Shown here one piece after another: positions 37,989-48,073 of a stretch of 64,000 nt of DNA. Origin of the DNA: an uncultured Clostridia bacterium (lineage in GTDB: Bacteria; Bacillota; Clostridia; UBA1381); NCBI GenBank assembly GCA_947624485.1, contig CANQKM010000011.1:1-64000 (forward strand), written 5' to 3'. Below the pieces are notes generated by a model, which saw only the letters and a program-made list of their open reading frames with translations, was not told the DNA's origin and ran no database searches. The stretch's first letter is position 1. Each line of letters opens with the position of its first letter. The translations under genes and the position numbers were made by a program.

Positions 37989-38480
37989 TTGTTTAATATA
38001 GTATTGGTAGAGCCGCGTATTCCGCAGAATACGGGCAACATAGCGCGCACCTGCGCGGCGACTGGGTGCGGCTTGCACATAGTCCGCCCGACGGCGTTTC
38101 AGATTACGGATAAAAACTTAAAGCGCGCGGGGCTTGATTACTGGCATTTGCTCAATGTCAAGTATTATGATAATTTGGCTGATTTTTTTGAAAAGACAAA
38201 GGGCGCGCGTTACTTCTACGCGACCACAAAAGCGCCGCACACTTATGTTGACGTGGAGTACAAGGACAACGACTACTTAATGTTCGGGCGCGAGGACGCC
38301 GGGCTCTCCGAGGAGCTTCTGCACGAGCACGAGGAACGCTGCATAAGGATCCCGATGATACCCGACGCGCGCAGCCTGAATTTGTCAAACTCCGTGGCGG
38401 TAATAGTATACGAAGCGTTAAGACAGCAGGGTTTTGATAATTTGAAGAAATTGGGACAACTGACGAAATTTACGTGGTGA
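37989..38480 (+). CDS. trmL: tRNA (cytidine(34)-2'-O)-methyltransferase
   Basis: FNIVLVEPRIPQNTGNIARTCAATGCGLHIVRP...IRIPMIPDARSLNLSNSVAVIVYEALRQ; TTG start. Confidence 0.93.
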   Translation: MFNIVLVEPRIPQNTGNIARTCAATGCGLHIVRPTAFQITDKNLKRAGLDYWHLLNVKYYDNLADFFEKTKGARYFYATTKAPHTYVDVEYKDNDYLMFGREDAGLSEELLHEHEERCIRIPMIPDARSLNLSNSVAVIVYEALRQQGFDNLKKLGQLTKFTW

Positions 38481-38493
38481 AAGGAGACAACCC

Positions 38494-39387
38494 ATGAGCG
38501 ATATAAAAATAATAGTAGACACCGGCTCGGACATACCCGATGAGGCGCTTGAAAAATACAATATCGGCATTATACCGTTCATAACGCTGTTCGGTGAAAA
38601 GCAATACGTGCAGCGGCGCGATATAACGAACGAGCAGTTTCTCGATATGCAGGAGCAGTTCGACGGAGTGCCGAGAAGCTCCCAAACGCCGTACGCGGAT
38701 ATGTACGAATATCTCAAAAAAGCGACCGATGAGCATGAGAGCGTAATATATTTCACGCTGTCGAGCGCGGCGAGCGGACAGTATAATACTGCGTGTCTTG
38801 TGAGAGATGAAATACTAGAAGAAAATCCAAACGCGGATCTGCATATTTTCGATTCCTACAAATTTTCGCTCTACATAGCACAGACGGCGGTACACGCGGC
38901 TCAAATGGCGGCGGAGGGAAAAAGCGTTGATGAGATCATAAAGGACTGCGAGCAGTATATAGTTTCATGGCGGTGCTATCTTCTTGTAGACACGCTCGAA
39001 TATCTGCAGAAGGGCGGCAGACTGTCAAAAACAGCCGCGTTTGTCGGAACGCTCCTCGACATCAAGCCGATACTTACAATAGAAAACGGACTTGTGGAAA
39101 GCCTTGATAAGCTCCGCGGCAAGAAAAAGATCATACATAAGCTCGTCGAAAAGATAAAAGAGGACGAGGATGTTGATTTTGAAAACCCCGAATTTCTGAT
39201 AGTGGAATCGGACAAAAATAAGTACGATGAGGCTATGGAAGTGTTAAAGGAAGAATTCGGCGAGGACGTAAAAATAACAATGCACGGCGAGTTCAGCCCG
39301 CTTATAGCGACACACGTAGGACGCGGCGCATTGGCGATTATCCCGAGAATAAAGAGCGGGTTTAAGTATAAGAAAAGAATGGAGTGA
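38494..39387 (+). CDS. DegV family fatty-acid-binding protein
   Basis: IKIIVDTGSDIPDEALEKYNIGIIPF...LSSAASGQYNTA...LLVDTLEYLQKGGRLSKTAAFVGTLLDIKPIL. Confidence 0.95.
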   Translation: MSDIKIIVDTGSDIPDEALEKYNIGIIPFITLFGEKQYVQRRDITNEQFLDMQEQFDGVPRSSQTPYADMYEYLKKATDEHESVIYFTLSSAASGQYNTACLVRDEILEENPNADLHIFDSYKFSLYIAQTAVHAAQMAAEGKSVDEIIKDCEQYIVSWRCYLLVDTLEYLQKGGRLSKTAAFVGTLLDIKPILTIENGLVESLDKLRGKKKIIHKLVEKIKEDEDVDFENPEFLIVESDKNKYDEAMEVLKEEFGEDVKITMHGEFSPLIATHVGRGALAIIPRIKSGFKYKKRME

Positions 39388-39392
39388 CACCT

Positions 39393-39599
39393 ATGTCAAT
39401 AAAATCAACCGTAATTATACAAAAGGAAGAAAACTGGTATGTGGCGACGGCGATAGAATCGGGCGTAGCGTCGCAGGGAAAAACCATAGACGAAGCGCTT
39501 GCAAATCTTTCGGAAGCGTTGGAGTTGTATTATGAGGACAATGTTCCCGAACAGCCGTTAAGTTCCGTATTTGTCACTACTTTGGAGGTGGCTGTCTGA
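39393..39599 (+). CDS. HicB-like antitoxin
   Basis: VIIQKEENWYVATAIESGVASQGKTIDEALANLSEALELYYED. Confidence 0.82.
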   Translation: MSIKSTVIIQKEENWYVATAIESGVASQGKTIDEALANLSEALELYYEDNVPEQPLSSVFVTTLEVAV

Positions 39600-39817
39600 T
39601 GGGATCAAAATATCCTGTCTTGCCGCCGTCGAGAGTAATAAAAGCTCTTGAAAAACGCGGATTTTCATATGTCAGCCAAAAGGGCAGTCATATGAAGTAT
39701 TCCGACGGCAAATACATGGTTATTATACCTAATCATTCCGAGGTAGCCAAGGGAACATTAAAAAGTATTCTCGCTATGGCGCATATTGATTTGGACGATT
39801 TTCTTAAAATGCTATAA
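39599..39817 (+). CDS. HicA-like toxin (mRNA interferase)
   Basis: LPPSRVIKALEKRGFSYVSQKGSHMKYSDGKYMVIIPNHSEVAKGTLKSILAMAHID. Confidence 0.88.
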   Translation: MGSKYPVLPPSRVIKALEKRGFSYVSQKGSHMKYSDGKYMVIIPNHSEVAKGTLKSILAMAHIDLDDFLKML

Positions 39818-39836
39818 ATTGAAAGGGGAAAACAAT

Positions 39837-41048
39837 ATGAAATACATTGTAATTTTAGGCGACGGTATGGCGGATTATCCGGTGGATTATTTTGACGGAA
39901 AGACTATTCTCGAAGTCGCGGATAAGCCGACTATTGATTATATGTCAAAGCACGGTGAACTCGGCATGGTCAAGACCGTGCAGGACGGCATGAAGCCCGG
40001 CTCGGACGTGGCTAATCTGTCGGTTATGGGCTATGATACGAAAAAGTGTTACAGCGGACGCTCGCCGCTCGAAGCCGCGTCAATCGGCGTTGATATGAAG
40101 GACGACGACGTTACATTCCGCACAAATCTTGTGACGCTTTCCGACGAGGAGAATTACGAGGATAAAACCATGCTCGATTATTCCTCCGGCGAGATCACCA
40201 CCGCCGAAGCGGCTGAGCTTATGAAAGCCGTAGCGGCTGAATTGAATACCGACGTTATAAAATTCTATCCCGGCATCAGCTACCGCCACCTGTGTGTATG
40301 GAGCGGCGGCTCGACGAATGTGGACTTAACTCCGCCGCACGATATTTCCGACAGGAAAATCGGCGAATATCTCCCGAAGGGCGACGGCGCTGAGAAGTTC
40401 CTCGAAATGATGAAAAAAAGCGTGGAAATTTTAAAGGAACACCCCGTGAACAAGGCTCGTATCGCGGCGGGCAAAAATCCGGCGACTTCGATATGGCCCT
40501 GGGGCGAGGGAACGAAGCCGCAGCTTGAAAATTTCTACGAAAAATACGGCTTGAAGGGCAGCGTTATTTCGGCTGTCGATTTGATCAAAGGCATAGCAAA
40601 ATGCGCCGGAATGGACTCGATAGACGTAGAGGGCGCGACCGGTAACTGCGAGACTAACTGGGACGGCAAGGCTCGGGCGGCGCTCGAGGCTATCACGGGC
40701 GACAGCGATTTTGTGTACATCCATATGGAAGCCCCCGACGAAATGGGACATCAGGGACTTCCCGAAAAGAAGAAGTACGCTGTTGAAACGATAGATAAAA
40801 AGGTTGTAAAATTCCTGAAAGACGAGCTGGAAAAGCGCGGGATAGACTATAAAATGCTCATTATGCCCGACCACCCGACGCCTATCAAGCTCAAAACCCA
40901 CGTAAGCGATCCCGTGCCGTATGTTATATACGACAGCACGAAGGACAGCGGCTCGGGGCTTGCGTATACGGAGGAAAACGGAAAGAAAACGGGTATATTT
41001 ATTGAAAAGGGATATACGCTGATGGAGCGGTTTTTGGATAAAATATGA
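39837..41048 (+). CDS. apgM: Cofactor-independent phosphoglycerate mutase
   Basis: MKYIVILGDGMADYPVDYFDGKTILEVADKPTID...PGSDVANLSVMGYD...GRSPLEAASIGV. Confidence 0.93.
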   Translation: MKYIVILGDGMADYPVDYFDGKTILEVADKPTIDYMSKHGELGMVKTVQDGMKPGSDVANLSVMGYDTKKCYSGRSPLEAASIGVDMKDDDVTFRTNLVTLSDEENYEDKTMLDYSSGEITTAEAAELMKAVAAELNTDVIKFYPGISYRHLCVWSGGSTNVDLTPPHDISDRKIGEYLPKGDGAEKFLEMMKKSVEILKEHPVNKARIAAGKNPATSIWPWGEGTKPQLENFYEKYGLKGSVISAVDLIKGIAKCAGMDSIDVEGATGNCETNWDGKARAALEAITGDSDFVYIHMEAPDEMGHQGLPEKKKYAVETIDKKVVKFLKDELEKRGIDYKMLIMPDHPTPIKLKTHVSDPVPYVIYDSTKDSGSGLAYTEENGKKTGIFIEKGYTLMERFLDKI

Positions 41049-41064
41049 TTTGGCGGCACAAATG

Positions 41065-41091
41065 CGGGCGACCGCAAGGGTCGCCCCTACG
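41065..41091 (-). repeat. REP-like element, minus orientation
   Basis: CGGGCGACCGCAAGGGTCGCCCCTAC. Confidence 0.75.
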
Positions 41092-41137
41092 GATATATAA
41101 TTTGCGTTATCCGTTCAAATAACAAATATCAATGTGT

Positions 41138-41175
41138 CGTAGGGGCGACCCTCGCGGTCGCCCGTCCACGATAAC
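41138..41175 (+). repeat. REP-like element, plus orientation
   Basis: GTAGGGGCGACCCTCGCGGTCGCCCGTCCACGATAAC. Confidence 0.75.
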
Positions 41176-41185
41176 CCGATGTTAT

Positions 41186-41213
41186 CGTAGGGGCGGATAT
41201 TATCCGCCCGCCC
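41186..41213 (+). repeat. REP-like element, variant stem
   Basis: CGTAGGGGCGGATATTATCCGCCCG. Confidence 0.65.
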
Positions 41214-41242
41214 CACAACACAACTGAAAGGAGTCCATACAC

Positions 41243-43168
41243 ATGGAAAAATTCTACATTACAACGGCAATCGCGTACACGTCGAAAAAGCCTCACATCG
41301 GCAACACGTACGAGATAATTCTCACCGACGCGATAGCGCGCTTTAACCGCTTTATCGGCAGGGACGTGTTTTTCCTGACCGGCACGGACGAGCATGGTCA
41401 GAAGATACAGGAAATAGCCGAAGCGGAGGGCATAACGCCTAAAGAACACGTCGATAAAATAGCCGGCGAGATAAAGCAGATTGCCGACATGCTCAACATA
41501 AGCTACGACAAATTTATCCGCACCACCGACGATTACCACGAAAAGGCGGTGCAGAAGATATTCAGGACGCTCTACGAAAAGGGCGATATATACAAGTCGG
41601 AGTACGAGGGCTGGTACTGTACGCCGTGCGAGTCGTTCTGGACAAACACGCAGCTTGCTGACGGCAAATGCCCCGACTGCGGACGCGAGGTGAAAAAGGC
41701 GAAGGAGGAGGCGTACTTCTTCAAAATGAGCAAATACCAGGATAAGCTCATGGAGTACATCGAAGCTCACCCCGAATTTATACAGCCCGAATCGCGCAAA
41801 AATGAAATGGTAAACAACTTCCTAAAGCCCGGCTTGCAGGATTTATGCGTGTCGCGCACGAGCTTCTCGTGGGGAATACCGGTGGATTTCGATCCCGGAC
41901 ACGTCGTATACGTGTGGATCGACGCACTTTCAAACTATATCACCGCGCTCGGCTACTCACCCGACGAAAAGGGCGGGCTTTACAAAAAATACTGGCCCGC
42001 GGACGTGCATATTATAGGCAAGGATATTCTGCGTTTCCACACGATTTACTGGCCCATAATGCTCATGGCGCTCGGCGAGCCGCTCCCGAAGCAGGTGTTC
42101 GGTCACCCGTGGATGCTTGTCGGCGAGGAAAAAATGTCAAAGTCGCGCGGCAACGTGATATACGCCGAGGATCTCGTAAAGCATTTCGGCGTTGACGCGG
42201 TGCGTTACTATTCGCTCCACGAAATGCCGTTCGCACAGGACGGAACAATCACGTACGAGGTGTTCATAAGCCGCTTTAACAGCGACCTCGCGAACACTCT
42301 CGGCAATCTCGTGAACCGCACCGTCGCGATGATCAACAAGTATTTTGACGGTGTAATACAGCCCGGCGGTACCGCCGGTGAGTTTGACGGCGACTTAAAG
42401 GCTGTCGCCACGGGAGCGCTCGGCAAAATCATGAAGAAAATGGAGACGCTCCACGTCGCGGACAGTCTTGACGAAATATGGACGGTCGTAAACCGCGCGA
42501 ACAAGTATATCGACGAAACGATGCCGTGGGTACTCGCGAAGGACGAAAGTCAAAGAGCGCGTCTCGGCACGGTGCTGTACAACCTCATAGAAACAATCCG
42601 AATCATAACGTCGCTTTTAAGCTCGTACATGCCAGAAACGGCAGAAAAAATAGCGGCGCAGACGGGCGCGACGGCGCTTGATTTTGCAAACGCGGACAAA
42701 TTCGGCGTAACGGAAGCAGGCGTAAAGGTCGGCGAGGCGGTGCCGCTGTTCGCGAGAATAGACGCGGAAAAGAAGCTCGCGGAGCTTGAAGAGGAACTGT
42801 CGGCGGACGCGGAGGAAGAGAAAATCGAAATCGCGCCGTACAAGGACTATATCGAATTTGAGGAATTTGAAAAGCTCGACATACGCGTCGGCAAGGTAAT
42901 AGAGTGCGAAAAAGTACCGAAGTCCTCAAAGCTGCTGCGCTTCACTCTGCAGGTCGGAAGCGACACAAGGCAGATTTTATCGGGCATTTCAAAATATCAC
43001 ACGCCGGAGGAGCTTATCGGCAAAAATGTGCTGTTTGTGGCGAATTTGAAGCCGCGCAAGATGATGGGACTTGAATCGTGCGGCATGATTTTGTCGGCTG
43101 AATACAACGACGAGCTGACCGTTCTGACGACCTTGAAGGATATTCAGAGCGGCGCGGAAGTGGTATAA
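41243..43168 (+). CDS. metG: Methionyl-tRNA synthetase with C-terminal tRNA-binding domain
   Basis: YITTAIAYTSKKPHIGNTYEIILTDAIARF...GEEKMSKSRGNVI...FEKLDIRVGKVIECEKVPKSSKLLRFTLQVG. Confidence 0.97.
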   Translation: MEKFYITTAIAYTSKKPHIGNTYEIILTDAIARFNRFIGRDVFFLTGTDEHGQKIQEIAEAEGITPKEHVDKIAGEIKQIADMLNISYDKFIRTTDDYHEKAVQKIFRTLYEKGDIYKSEYEGWYCTPCESFWTNTQLADGKCPDCGREVKKAKEEAYFFKMSKYQDKLMEYIEAHPEFIQPESRKNEMVNNFLKPGLQDLCVSRTSFSWGIPVDFDPGHVVYVWIDALSNYITALGYSPDEKGGLYKKYWPADVHIIGKDILRFHTIYWPIMLMALGEPLPKQVFGHPWMLVGEEKMSKSRGNVIYAEDLVKHFGVDAVRYYSLHEMPFAQDGTITYEVFISRFNSDLANTLGNLVNRTVAMINKYFDGVIQPGGTAGEFDGDLKAVATGALGKIMKKMETLHVADSLDEIWTVVNRANKYIDETMPWVLAKDESQRARLGTVLYNLIETIRIITSLLSSYMPETAEKIAAQTGATALDFANADKFGVTEAGVKVGEAVPLFARIDAEKKLAELEEELSADAEEEKIEIAPYKDYIEFEEFEKLDIRVGKVIECEKVPKSSKLLRFTLQVGSDTRQILSGISKYHTPEELIGKNVLFVANLKPRKMMGLESCGMILSAEYNDELTVLTTLKDIQSGAEVV

Positions 43169-43193
43169 TCGGATATTGTGAAGGAGGATTAAC

Positions 43194-44546
43194 ATGGGCA
43201 AGCTATTCGGAACCGACGGCATAAGAGGTATCGCGAACAAGGATTTAACAGCCGATTTGGCGTTCAAAACAGGTCAGAGCGGCGCGTACGTGCTGACGAA
43301 GCACAGCACGGGACACCGTCCGCGCATACTCATAGGCAAGGACACAAGAAAGTCGGGCGATATGCTCGAAGCGGCGCTGACTGCCGGACTTTGCTCTATG
43401 GGAGCGAAGGTGATACCGCTCGGCGTAGTGCCGACGCCGGCTGTCGCGTATCTGACGCGGCTTTACAAGGCTGACGCCGGCGTTGTGATAAGCGCGTCGC
43501 ACAACCCCTGCGAGTACAACGGCATAAAGTTTTTCAATCAGGACGGCTACAAATTAAGCGACGCGATCGAGAACGAGATTGAAAGCTACATTCTGGGCGA
43601 AAAGAAAATAGAAAATCTCCCGACGCACGGCGGCGTGGGCTACGTCAGCGCGAACCACAACGCGGTCGAGGATTACGTCGCGTTCGCGGTATCGACGATA
43701 GACTGCCGCCTCGACGGCATGAAAATAGCGATTGACTGCGCGAACGGCGCGGCGTACGAAACGGCGTTCAAAGCGCTGAACAAGCTCGGCGCGAACGTTG
43801 AAGCGATCCACAACACGCCCGACGGCGTGAACATAAATTACAAATGCGGCTCGACGCACATGGAGAGCCTGCAGGCGTACGTCACGTCGATCGGCGCGGA
43901 CGTGGGACTGGCGTTCGACGGCGACGCGGACAGACTGCTCGCGGTTGACGAGAACGGCAATCTCATAGACGGCGACCAGATCATGGCTGCGTGCGCAAAG
44001 TTCATGCGCGAGAACGGCACGCTGAAGCAGAACACGCTCGTCGCGACCGTTATGAGCAACCTCGGTCTGTTTATCGCGGGCGACAAGTTAGGTTTGCACA
44101 TACCGCGCACGAAGGTCGGCGACCGCTACGTGCTTGAAGAAATGCTTGCTAACGGCTACAATATCGGCGGCGAGCAGTCGGGACATATAATCTTCCTCGA
44201 CCACAACACCACCGGCGACGGACTTGTGAGTGCGCTGCAGTTTTTGTCGGTGCTGAAAAAGACGGGCATGAAAGCGTCCGAGGCGGCCGGCATAGTAAAG
44301 GTGATGCCGCAGGTACTCAAAAACGCAGCGGTAAAGCCCGAAAACAAGAGTACATACATGGAAAACGAGGAAATAGCGGCGGCGTGCAAATCGCTTGAGG
44401 ACGAGTTCGCGGGCGAGGGCAGAGTGCTTATCCGCCCGTCGGGAACGGAGCCGCTCGTAAGAGTAATGATTGAAGGCAAGGACGTTGAGTACATAACGAA
44501 AAAGGCTGAGGAGCTTGCCGACATGATAGAGAGGATACTCGGTTAA
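43194..44546 (+). CDS. glmM: Phosphoglucosamine mutase
   Basis: GKLFGTDGIRGIAN...GVVISASHNPCEYNGIKFF...AFDGDADRLLAVDENG...IRPSGTEPLVRVMIEG. Confidence 0.97.
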   Translation: MGKLFGTDGIRGIANKDLTADLAFKTGQSGAYVLTKHSTGHRPRILIGKDTRKSGDMLEAALTAGLCSMGAKVIPLGVVPTPAVAYLTRLYKADAGVVISASHNPCEYNGIKFFNQDGYKLSDAIENEIESYILGEKKIENLPTHGGVGYVSANHNAVEDYVAFAVSTIDCRLDGMKIAIDCANGAAYETAFKALNKLGANVEAIHNTPDGVNINYKCGSTHMESLQAYVTSIGADVGLAFDGDADRLLAVDENGNLIDGDQIMAACAKFMRENGTLKQNTLVATVMSNLGLFIAGDKLGLHIPRTKVGDRYVLEEMLANGYNIGGEQSGHIIFLDHNTTGDGLVSALQFLSVLKKTGMKASEAAGIVKVMPQVLKNAAVKPENKSTYMENEEIAAACKSLEDEFAGEGRVLIRPSGTEPLVRVMIEGKDVEYITKKAEELADMIERILG

Positions 44547-44565
44547 ACGTATGGAGGTAAGGAAA

Positions 44566-45321
44566 ATGCTGAATTTGGTAACATGGGTGGCTGTGCTTGC
44601 AATGACCGCTGCCTGCGGCGTTACGGGCGGCACGAATACAGCTCCTGCCGAATCGGAGCTTAGCGGCAAAACGATAGCGTTTGTCGGCGACAGTATATGC
44701 TACGGCACAAACTATCACGGCGGCTACGCAAAGCTTATCGGCGAGGACGAGGGTATGAGCGTCACAAACGCCGGACTGGGCGGCGCGACGGTAGCGCGCG
44801 GCGTGAAGTGGACGGCTGACAGCGACGGCGTGCGTCCGAATATCATTGATATGACAGAAGGTCTTGACGGTGAGTTTGACTATATAATCGCCGAGGGCGG
44901 CGTAAACGATTTCTGGAACCACGCGCCTTTGGGTGAGCTTACGGACGGCTTTGAGGGTGACTTTGACGACACGACCTACGCGGGCGCGCTCGAAACGATA
45001 TTTTCCGATATACGCGCGCTCCACCCCGAAAGCAAGGCGGGTTACGTAATAATACACGATCCGTTCACGTATGACGCGGAAGAAGGCTTCGCGCCGTTTT
45101 ACGAGATGACAAAGGCGGCGTGCGACAAGTGGGGCGTGCCGTATCTCGATCTGTACGCCGTAAACAACCGGACCGTCGGCGTAAACGTGCGCGACGCGGA
45201 GCAAAAGAAAAAGTATTTCAGCGCGGGCGACAACCCCGACGGCGACGGCTGCCACCCGAACGAGGAGGGCTACAGGCAGATTTACGTAGGGCCTATGACC
45301 GAATGGCTGAAAACGCTGTAG
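44566..45321 (+). CDS. SGNH/GDSL hydrolase lipoprotein
   Basis: Lipobox MTAACG; IAFVGDSICYGTNYHGGY; GGVNDFWNH; DGCHPNEEGYRQI. Confidence 0.88.
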   Translation: MLNLVTWVAVLAMTAACGVTGGTNTAPAESELSGKTIAFVGDSICYGTNYHGGYAKLIGEDEGMSVTNAGLGGATVARGVKWTADSDGVRPNIIDMTEGLDGEFDYIIAEGGVNDFWNHAPLGELTDGFEGDFDDTTYAGALETIFSDIRALHPESKAGYVIIHDPFTYDAEEGFAPFYEMTKAACDKWGVPYLDLYAVNNRTVGVNVRDAEQKKKYFSAGDNPDGDGCHPNEEGYRQIYVGPMTEWLKTL

Positions 45322-45328
45322 GAGAAAC

Positions 45329-46057
45329 ATGAAAAATCTTATACAAAACGGAGCAAAGCAGCTTAATATACGGCTTGACGACAGACAGACGGAGCAGCTT
45401 GTGCGCTATGCTGAGATGCTCGTTGAGCGGAACGAAAAGGTAAATCTCACCGCGATAACTGACGGCGATGGCATAGCGACAAAGCATTTCCTCGACAGCC
45501 TTACGGCGCTCTGCACGGGACACGTTAAGGGAAAAGTCATAGACGTCGGTACGGGCGCGGGCTTTCCGGGACTTGTACTGAAAATCGCAAAGCCGGAGCT
45601 TAACGTAACGCTTCTCGACAGCCTTAACAAGCGGCTTGTATTCCTTAAAGACGTGTGCGATGAATTAAATATCGAAGGCGCGGAGCTTGTTCACGCGCGC
45701 GCCGAGGACGGCGGACGAGACGGGAAGTACCGCGGCATGTTCGACACCGCAGTATCGCGCGCCGTTGCGAATTTGACGGTACTGTCGGAGTGGTGCCTGC
45801 CGTTTGTAAAGCAGGGCGGTTACTTCCTCGCGCTAAAGGGACCGCTCGCCGACAAGGAGCTAAAGGACGCGCGCCGCGCGATAAAAATTCTCGGCGGCGA
45901 GGTAGAGGACGTGTACGGGGCGGACATACCGTTTACCGACCTCAGGCACAAGATAATCGTGATAAAAAAAGTAGGACAAACTCCCCTAAAATACCCGCGC
46001 AAAGCCGGTATTGCGACAAAAACTCCTATCGGAACTCCGTACAATTTATCGAAATAA
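45329..46057 (+). CDS. rsmG: 16S rRNA (guanine(527)-N7)-methyltransferase
   Basis: YAEMLVERNEKVNLTAITDGDGIATKHFLDSLT...IDVGTGAGFPGLVLKI...SRAVANLTVLSEWCLPFVK. Confidence 0.95.
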   Translation: MKNLIQNGAKQLNIRLDDRQTEQLVRYAEMLVERNEKVNLTAITDGDGIATKHFLDSLTALCTGHVKGKVIDVGTGAGFPGLVLKIAKPELNVTLLDSLNKRLVFLKDVCDELNIEGAELVHARAEDGGRDGKYRGMFDTAVSRAVANLTVLSEWCLPFVKQGGYFLALKGPLADKELKDARRAIKILGGEVEDVYGADIPFTDLRHKIIVIKKVGQTPLKYPRKAGIATKTPIGTPYNLSK

Positions 46058-46237
46058 AAAAATCATGTAAAACGGTGTCAAAACGCGGCGCACGATAACG
46101 CTTGCGCGCGCGGAAAAAAGTGCTATAATAATAACTGTAAGACAGACAAGTATCAAAAAGGTACATCACAACAGGGTTTCCCCAAGGCCCTGTCTACCCC
46201 CAAAATTGTCTTACACCTTCCACCACCGAGGGTAAAT

Positions 46238-46289
46238 GGCGATAATGTATATACATCATGTGTTTTCATCAATGGCGTACATTATCGCC
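46238..46289. promoter_or_regulatory. Perfect 12-bp inverted repeat with 28-nt spacer upstream of the ParB-like gene
   Basis: GGCGATAATGTA (46238-46249) ... TACATTATCGCC (46278-46289). Confidence 0.7.
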
Positions 46290-46346
46290 GCTTACTCTTT
46301 TTATTTTGTGAATTGCACGGAAAATCTGCCGATAGGAGACACCGAC

Positions 46347-47159
46347 ATGATAAAATTACTCAAAAAACAAACCGATCCCGACGCGCCGCGCGCGGAGCTT
46401 CTGCCGCTTGACGTTATCGCGCCGAACCCGAACCAGCCGAGAAGGTATTTTGAACAGTCGGCAATGGAGGAGCTTCGCGACTCGATACTCGAATACGGCG
46501 TGATACAGCCGATAACGGTGCGCCGCCTGCACGGAGAGTACGAGCTTGTGGCGGGCGAAAGACGCTTCCGCGCCGCGCAGATGGCTGGGCTTACGGAAAT
46601 ACCGGCTGTGGTAATTGACGCGGACAGCGACAAATCCGCGATTCTCGCGCTGTTGGAAAATCTGCAGCGTGAGGATCTGTCATTTTTCGAGGTCGCCGAG
46701 AGCTACAAAAGCCTTATACGCCGTCAGGGCATGACGGAGACGGAAATAGCCGAAAAGGTCGGAAAAAGCCGCTCGTCGGTCGCGAATAAGATACGCCTTT
46801 TGCGGCTTCCGCCGCTCGTAAAAAAGGTGATACGCGACTACGATTTAACGGAGCGTCACGCGCGCGCCCTTTTGCTGCTTCCCGACGAGGAAAAGCAGCT
46901 TGAAGCGGTAAAAACCGTGTGCCGCGATAATTTGAGCGTTGCGCAGACCGAGCGGCTTGTGCGCGACATGAACGCCGCCGCACGCAAGCGCGCAATGCCG
47001 ATAAACGAGCTGCGCGTCACAAAGGAAAACGACGTCAAGGTATTCCGCAACACCGTCACAAAGGCTGTCGATATGATGAAAAAGAGCGGTATCGACGCCG
47101 AGCTTGAAGAAAAAAATCACGACTGGGGTACGGAATACATAATAAAGGTTAAGAAATAA
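46347..47159 (+). CDS. ParB/Noc family DNA-binding protein
   Basis: LDVIAPNPNQPRRYFEQSAMEELRDSILEYGVIQPITVRRL...LVAGERRFRAAQMAGLTEIPAV...LLENLQREDLSFFE. Confidence 0.93.
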   Translation: MIKLLKKQTDPDAPRAELLPLDVIAPNPNQPRRYFEQSAMEELRDSILEYGVIQPITVRRLHGEYELVAGERRFRAAQMAGLTEIPAVVIDADSDKSAILALLENLQREDLSFFEVAESYKSLIRRQGMTETEIAEKVGKSRSSVANKIRLLRLPPLVKKVIRDYDLTERHARALLLLPDEEKQLEAVKTVCRDNLSVAQTERLVRDMNAAARKRAMPINELRVTKENDVKVFRNTVTKAVDMMKKSGIDAELEEKNHDWGTEYIIKVKK

Positions 47160-47181
47160 GGTGAAAAAGGTAAAAAAATGC

Positions 47182-47210
47182 TTGACAATGCTGACTAAAA
47201 CCTATATAAT
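47182..47210 (+). promoter_or_regulatory. Consensus sigma-A promoter of rpmH
   Basis: TTGACA-17 nt-TATAAT. Confidence 0.88.
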
Positions 47211-47289
47211 AGATAAGGTGTCTTGAATTAAGGATAGTTTACTAAGCCCGTCAAACGGGGCGGGAGAAAGCAGAGGAGGTGCTTCAGGA

Positions 47290-47424
47290 ATGAAAATGAC
47301 ATATCAGCCGAAAAAGCGTCAGCGCTCAAAGGAACACGGCTTCAGAAAGAGAATGTCCACAAAGTCGGGAAGAAAGATTCTTGCGGGAAGAAGACTGAGA
47401 GGCAGAAAGAAGTTATCTGCATAA
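47290..47424 (+). CDS. rpmH: 50S ribosomal protein L34 (below the size cutoff of the supplied ORF track)
   Basis: [44 protein letters not shown], 44 aa. Confidence 0.97.
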   Translation: MKMTYQPKKRQRSKEHGFRKRMSTKSGRKILAGRRLRGRKKLSA

Positions 47425-47493
47425 TATGGGACTTTGGCAGGAAGCATGAAGGGATTGTGCTTGCTGCTTTTTTTCTTAAAGGGTGCGAGAAAC

Positions 47494-47826
47494 ATGAAAA
47501 ACACTCAAAGCTTAAAGCTCAACCGCGACTTTCGCCGCGCCTATAAGGGCGCGAGCCATGCGGGCGGTTACACCGTGGTATACGCGAGAAAGAACCGCTG
47601 CGGCTTTAACCGTCTCGGACTTACCGTCAGCAAAACGGCGGGAAAGGCAGTCGTGCGCAACCGCTTAAAGCGGCTGATGCGCGAAAGCTACCGTTTAATG
47701 GAGGACGATATACGCGAGGGCTACGACATAATAATCGTGGCGCGCAACCGCGCGGTCGGAAAGACATTTGAGCAGATAAGAAGCGACGTCAGCTTTTCGC
47801 TGAACAAGCTTGAAATGAAGAAATGA
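47494..47826 (+). CDS. rnpA: Ribonuclease P protein component
   Basis: [61 protein letters not shown]. Confidence 0.95.
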   Translation: MKNTQSLKLNRDFRRAYKGASHAGGYTVVYARKNRCGFNRLGLTVSKTAGKAVVRNRLKRLMRESYRLMEDDIREGYDIIIVARNRAVGKTFEQIRSDVSFSLNKLEMKK

Positions 47827-48068
47827 AAAAGGTTTTAACAAAATCGATAGAATTTTACAGACACCACATATCACCGTATAAGGGCGGGGCATGCTGCCGA
47901 TTTTACCCGACCTGCTCACAATATGCACTCGAAGCAATCGAAATACACGGTGCGGCAAAGGGAACATACCTTGCCGTCAGGCGGCTTTTAAAGTGTCATC
48001 CGTTCCATGAGGGGGGATATGATCCCGTTCCCCCGAAAAAGGAAAAGGACGGCGGAAAGGAAAAATAG
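47823..48068 (+). CDS. yidD: Membrane protein insertion efficiency factor
   Basis: [63 protein letters not shown]. Confidence 0.97.
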   Translation: MKKVLTKSIEFYRHHISPYKGGACCRFYPTCSQYALEAIEIHGAAKGTYLAVRRLLKCHPFHEGGYDPVPPKKEKDGGKEK

Positions 48069-48073
48069 CGTAT

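Noticed and set aside
41214-41242. T-box or SAM riboswitch upstream of metG
   Set aside because: The gap holds only REP-like repeats and the ribosome-binding site.
46236-46346. N-terminal extension of the ParB-like ORF (MAIMYIHHVF...)
   Set aside because: Starts within an inverted repeat; ATG 46347 has a good RBS and begins the conserved ParB sequence.
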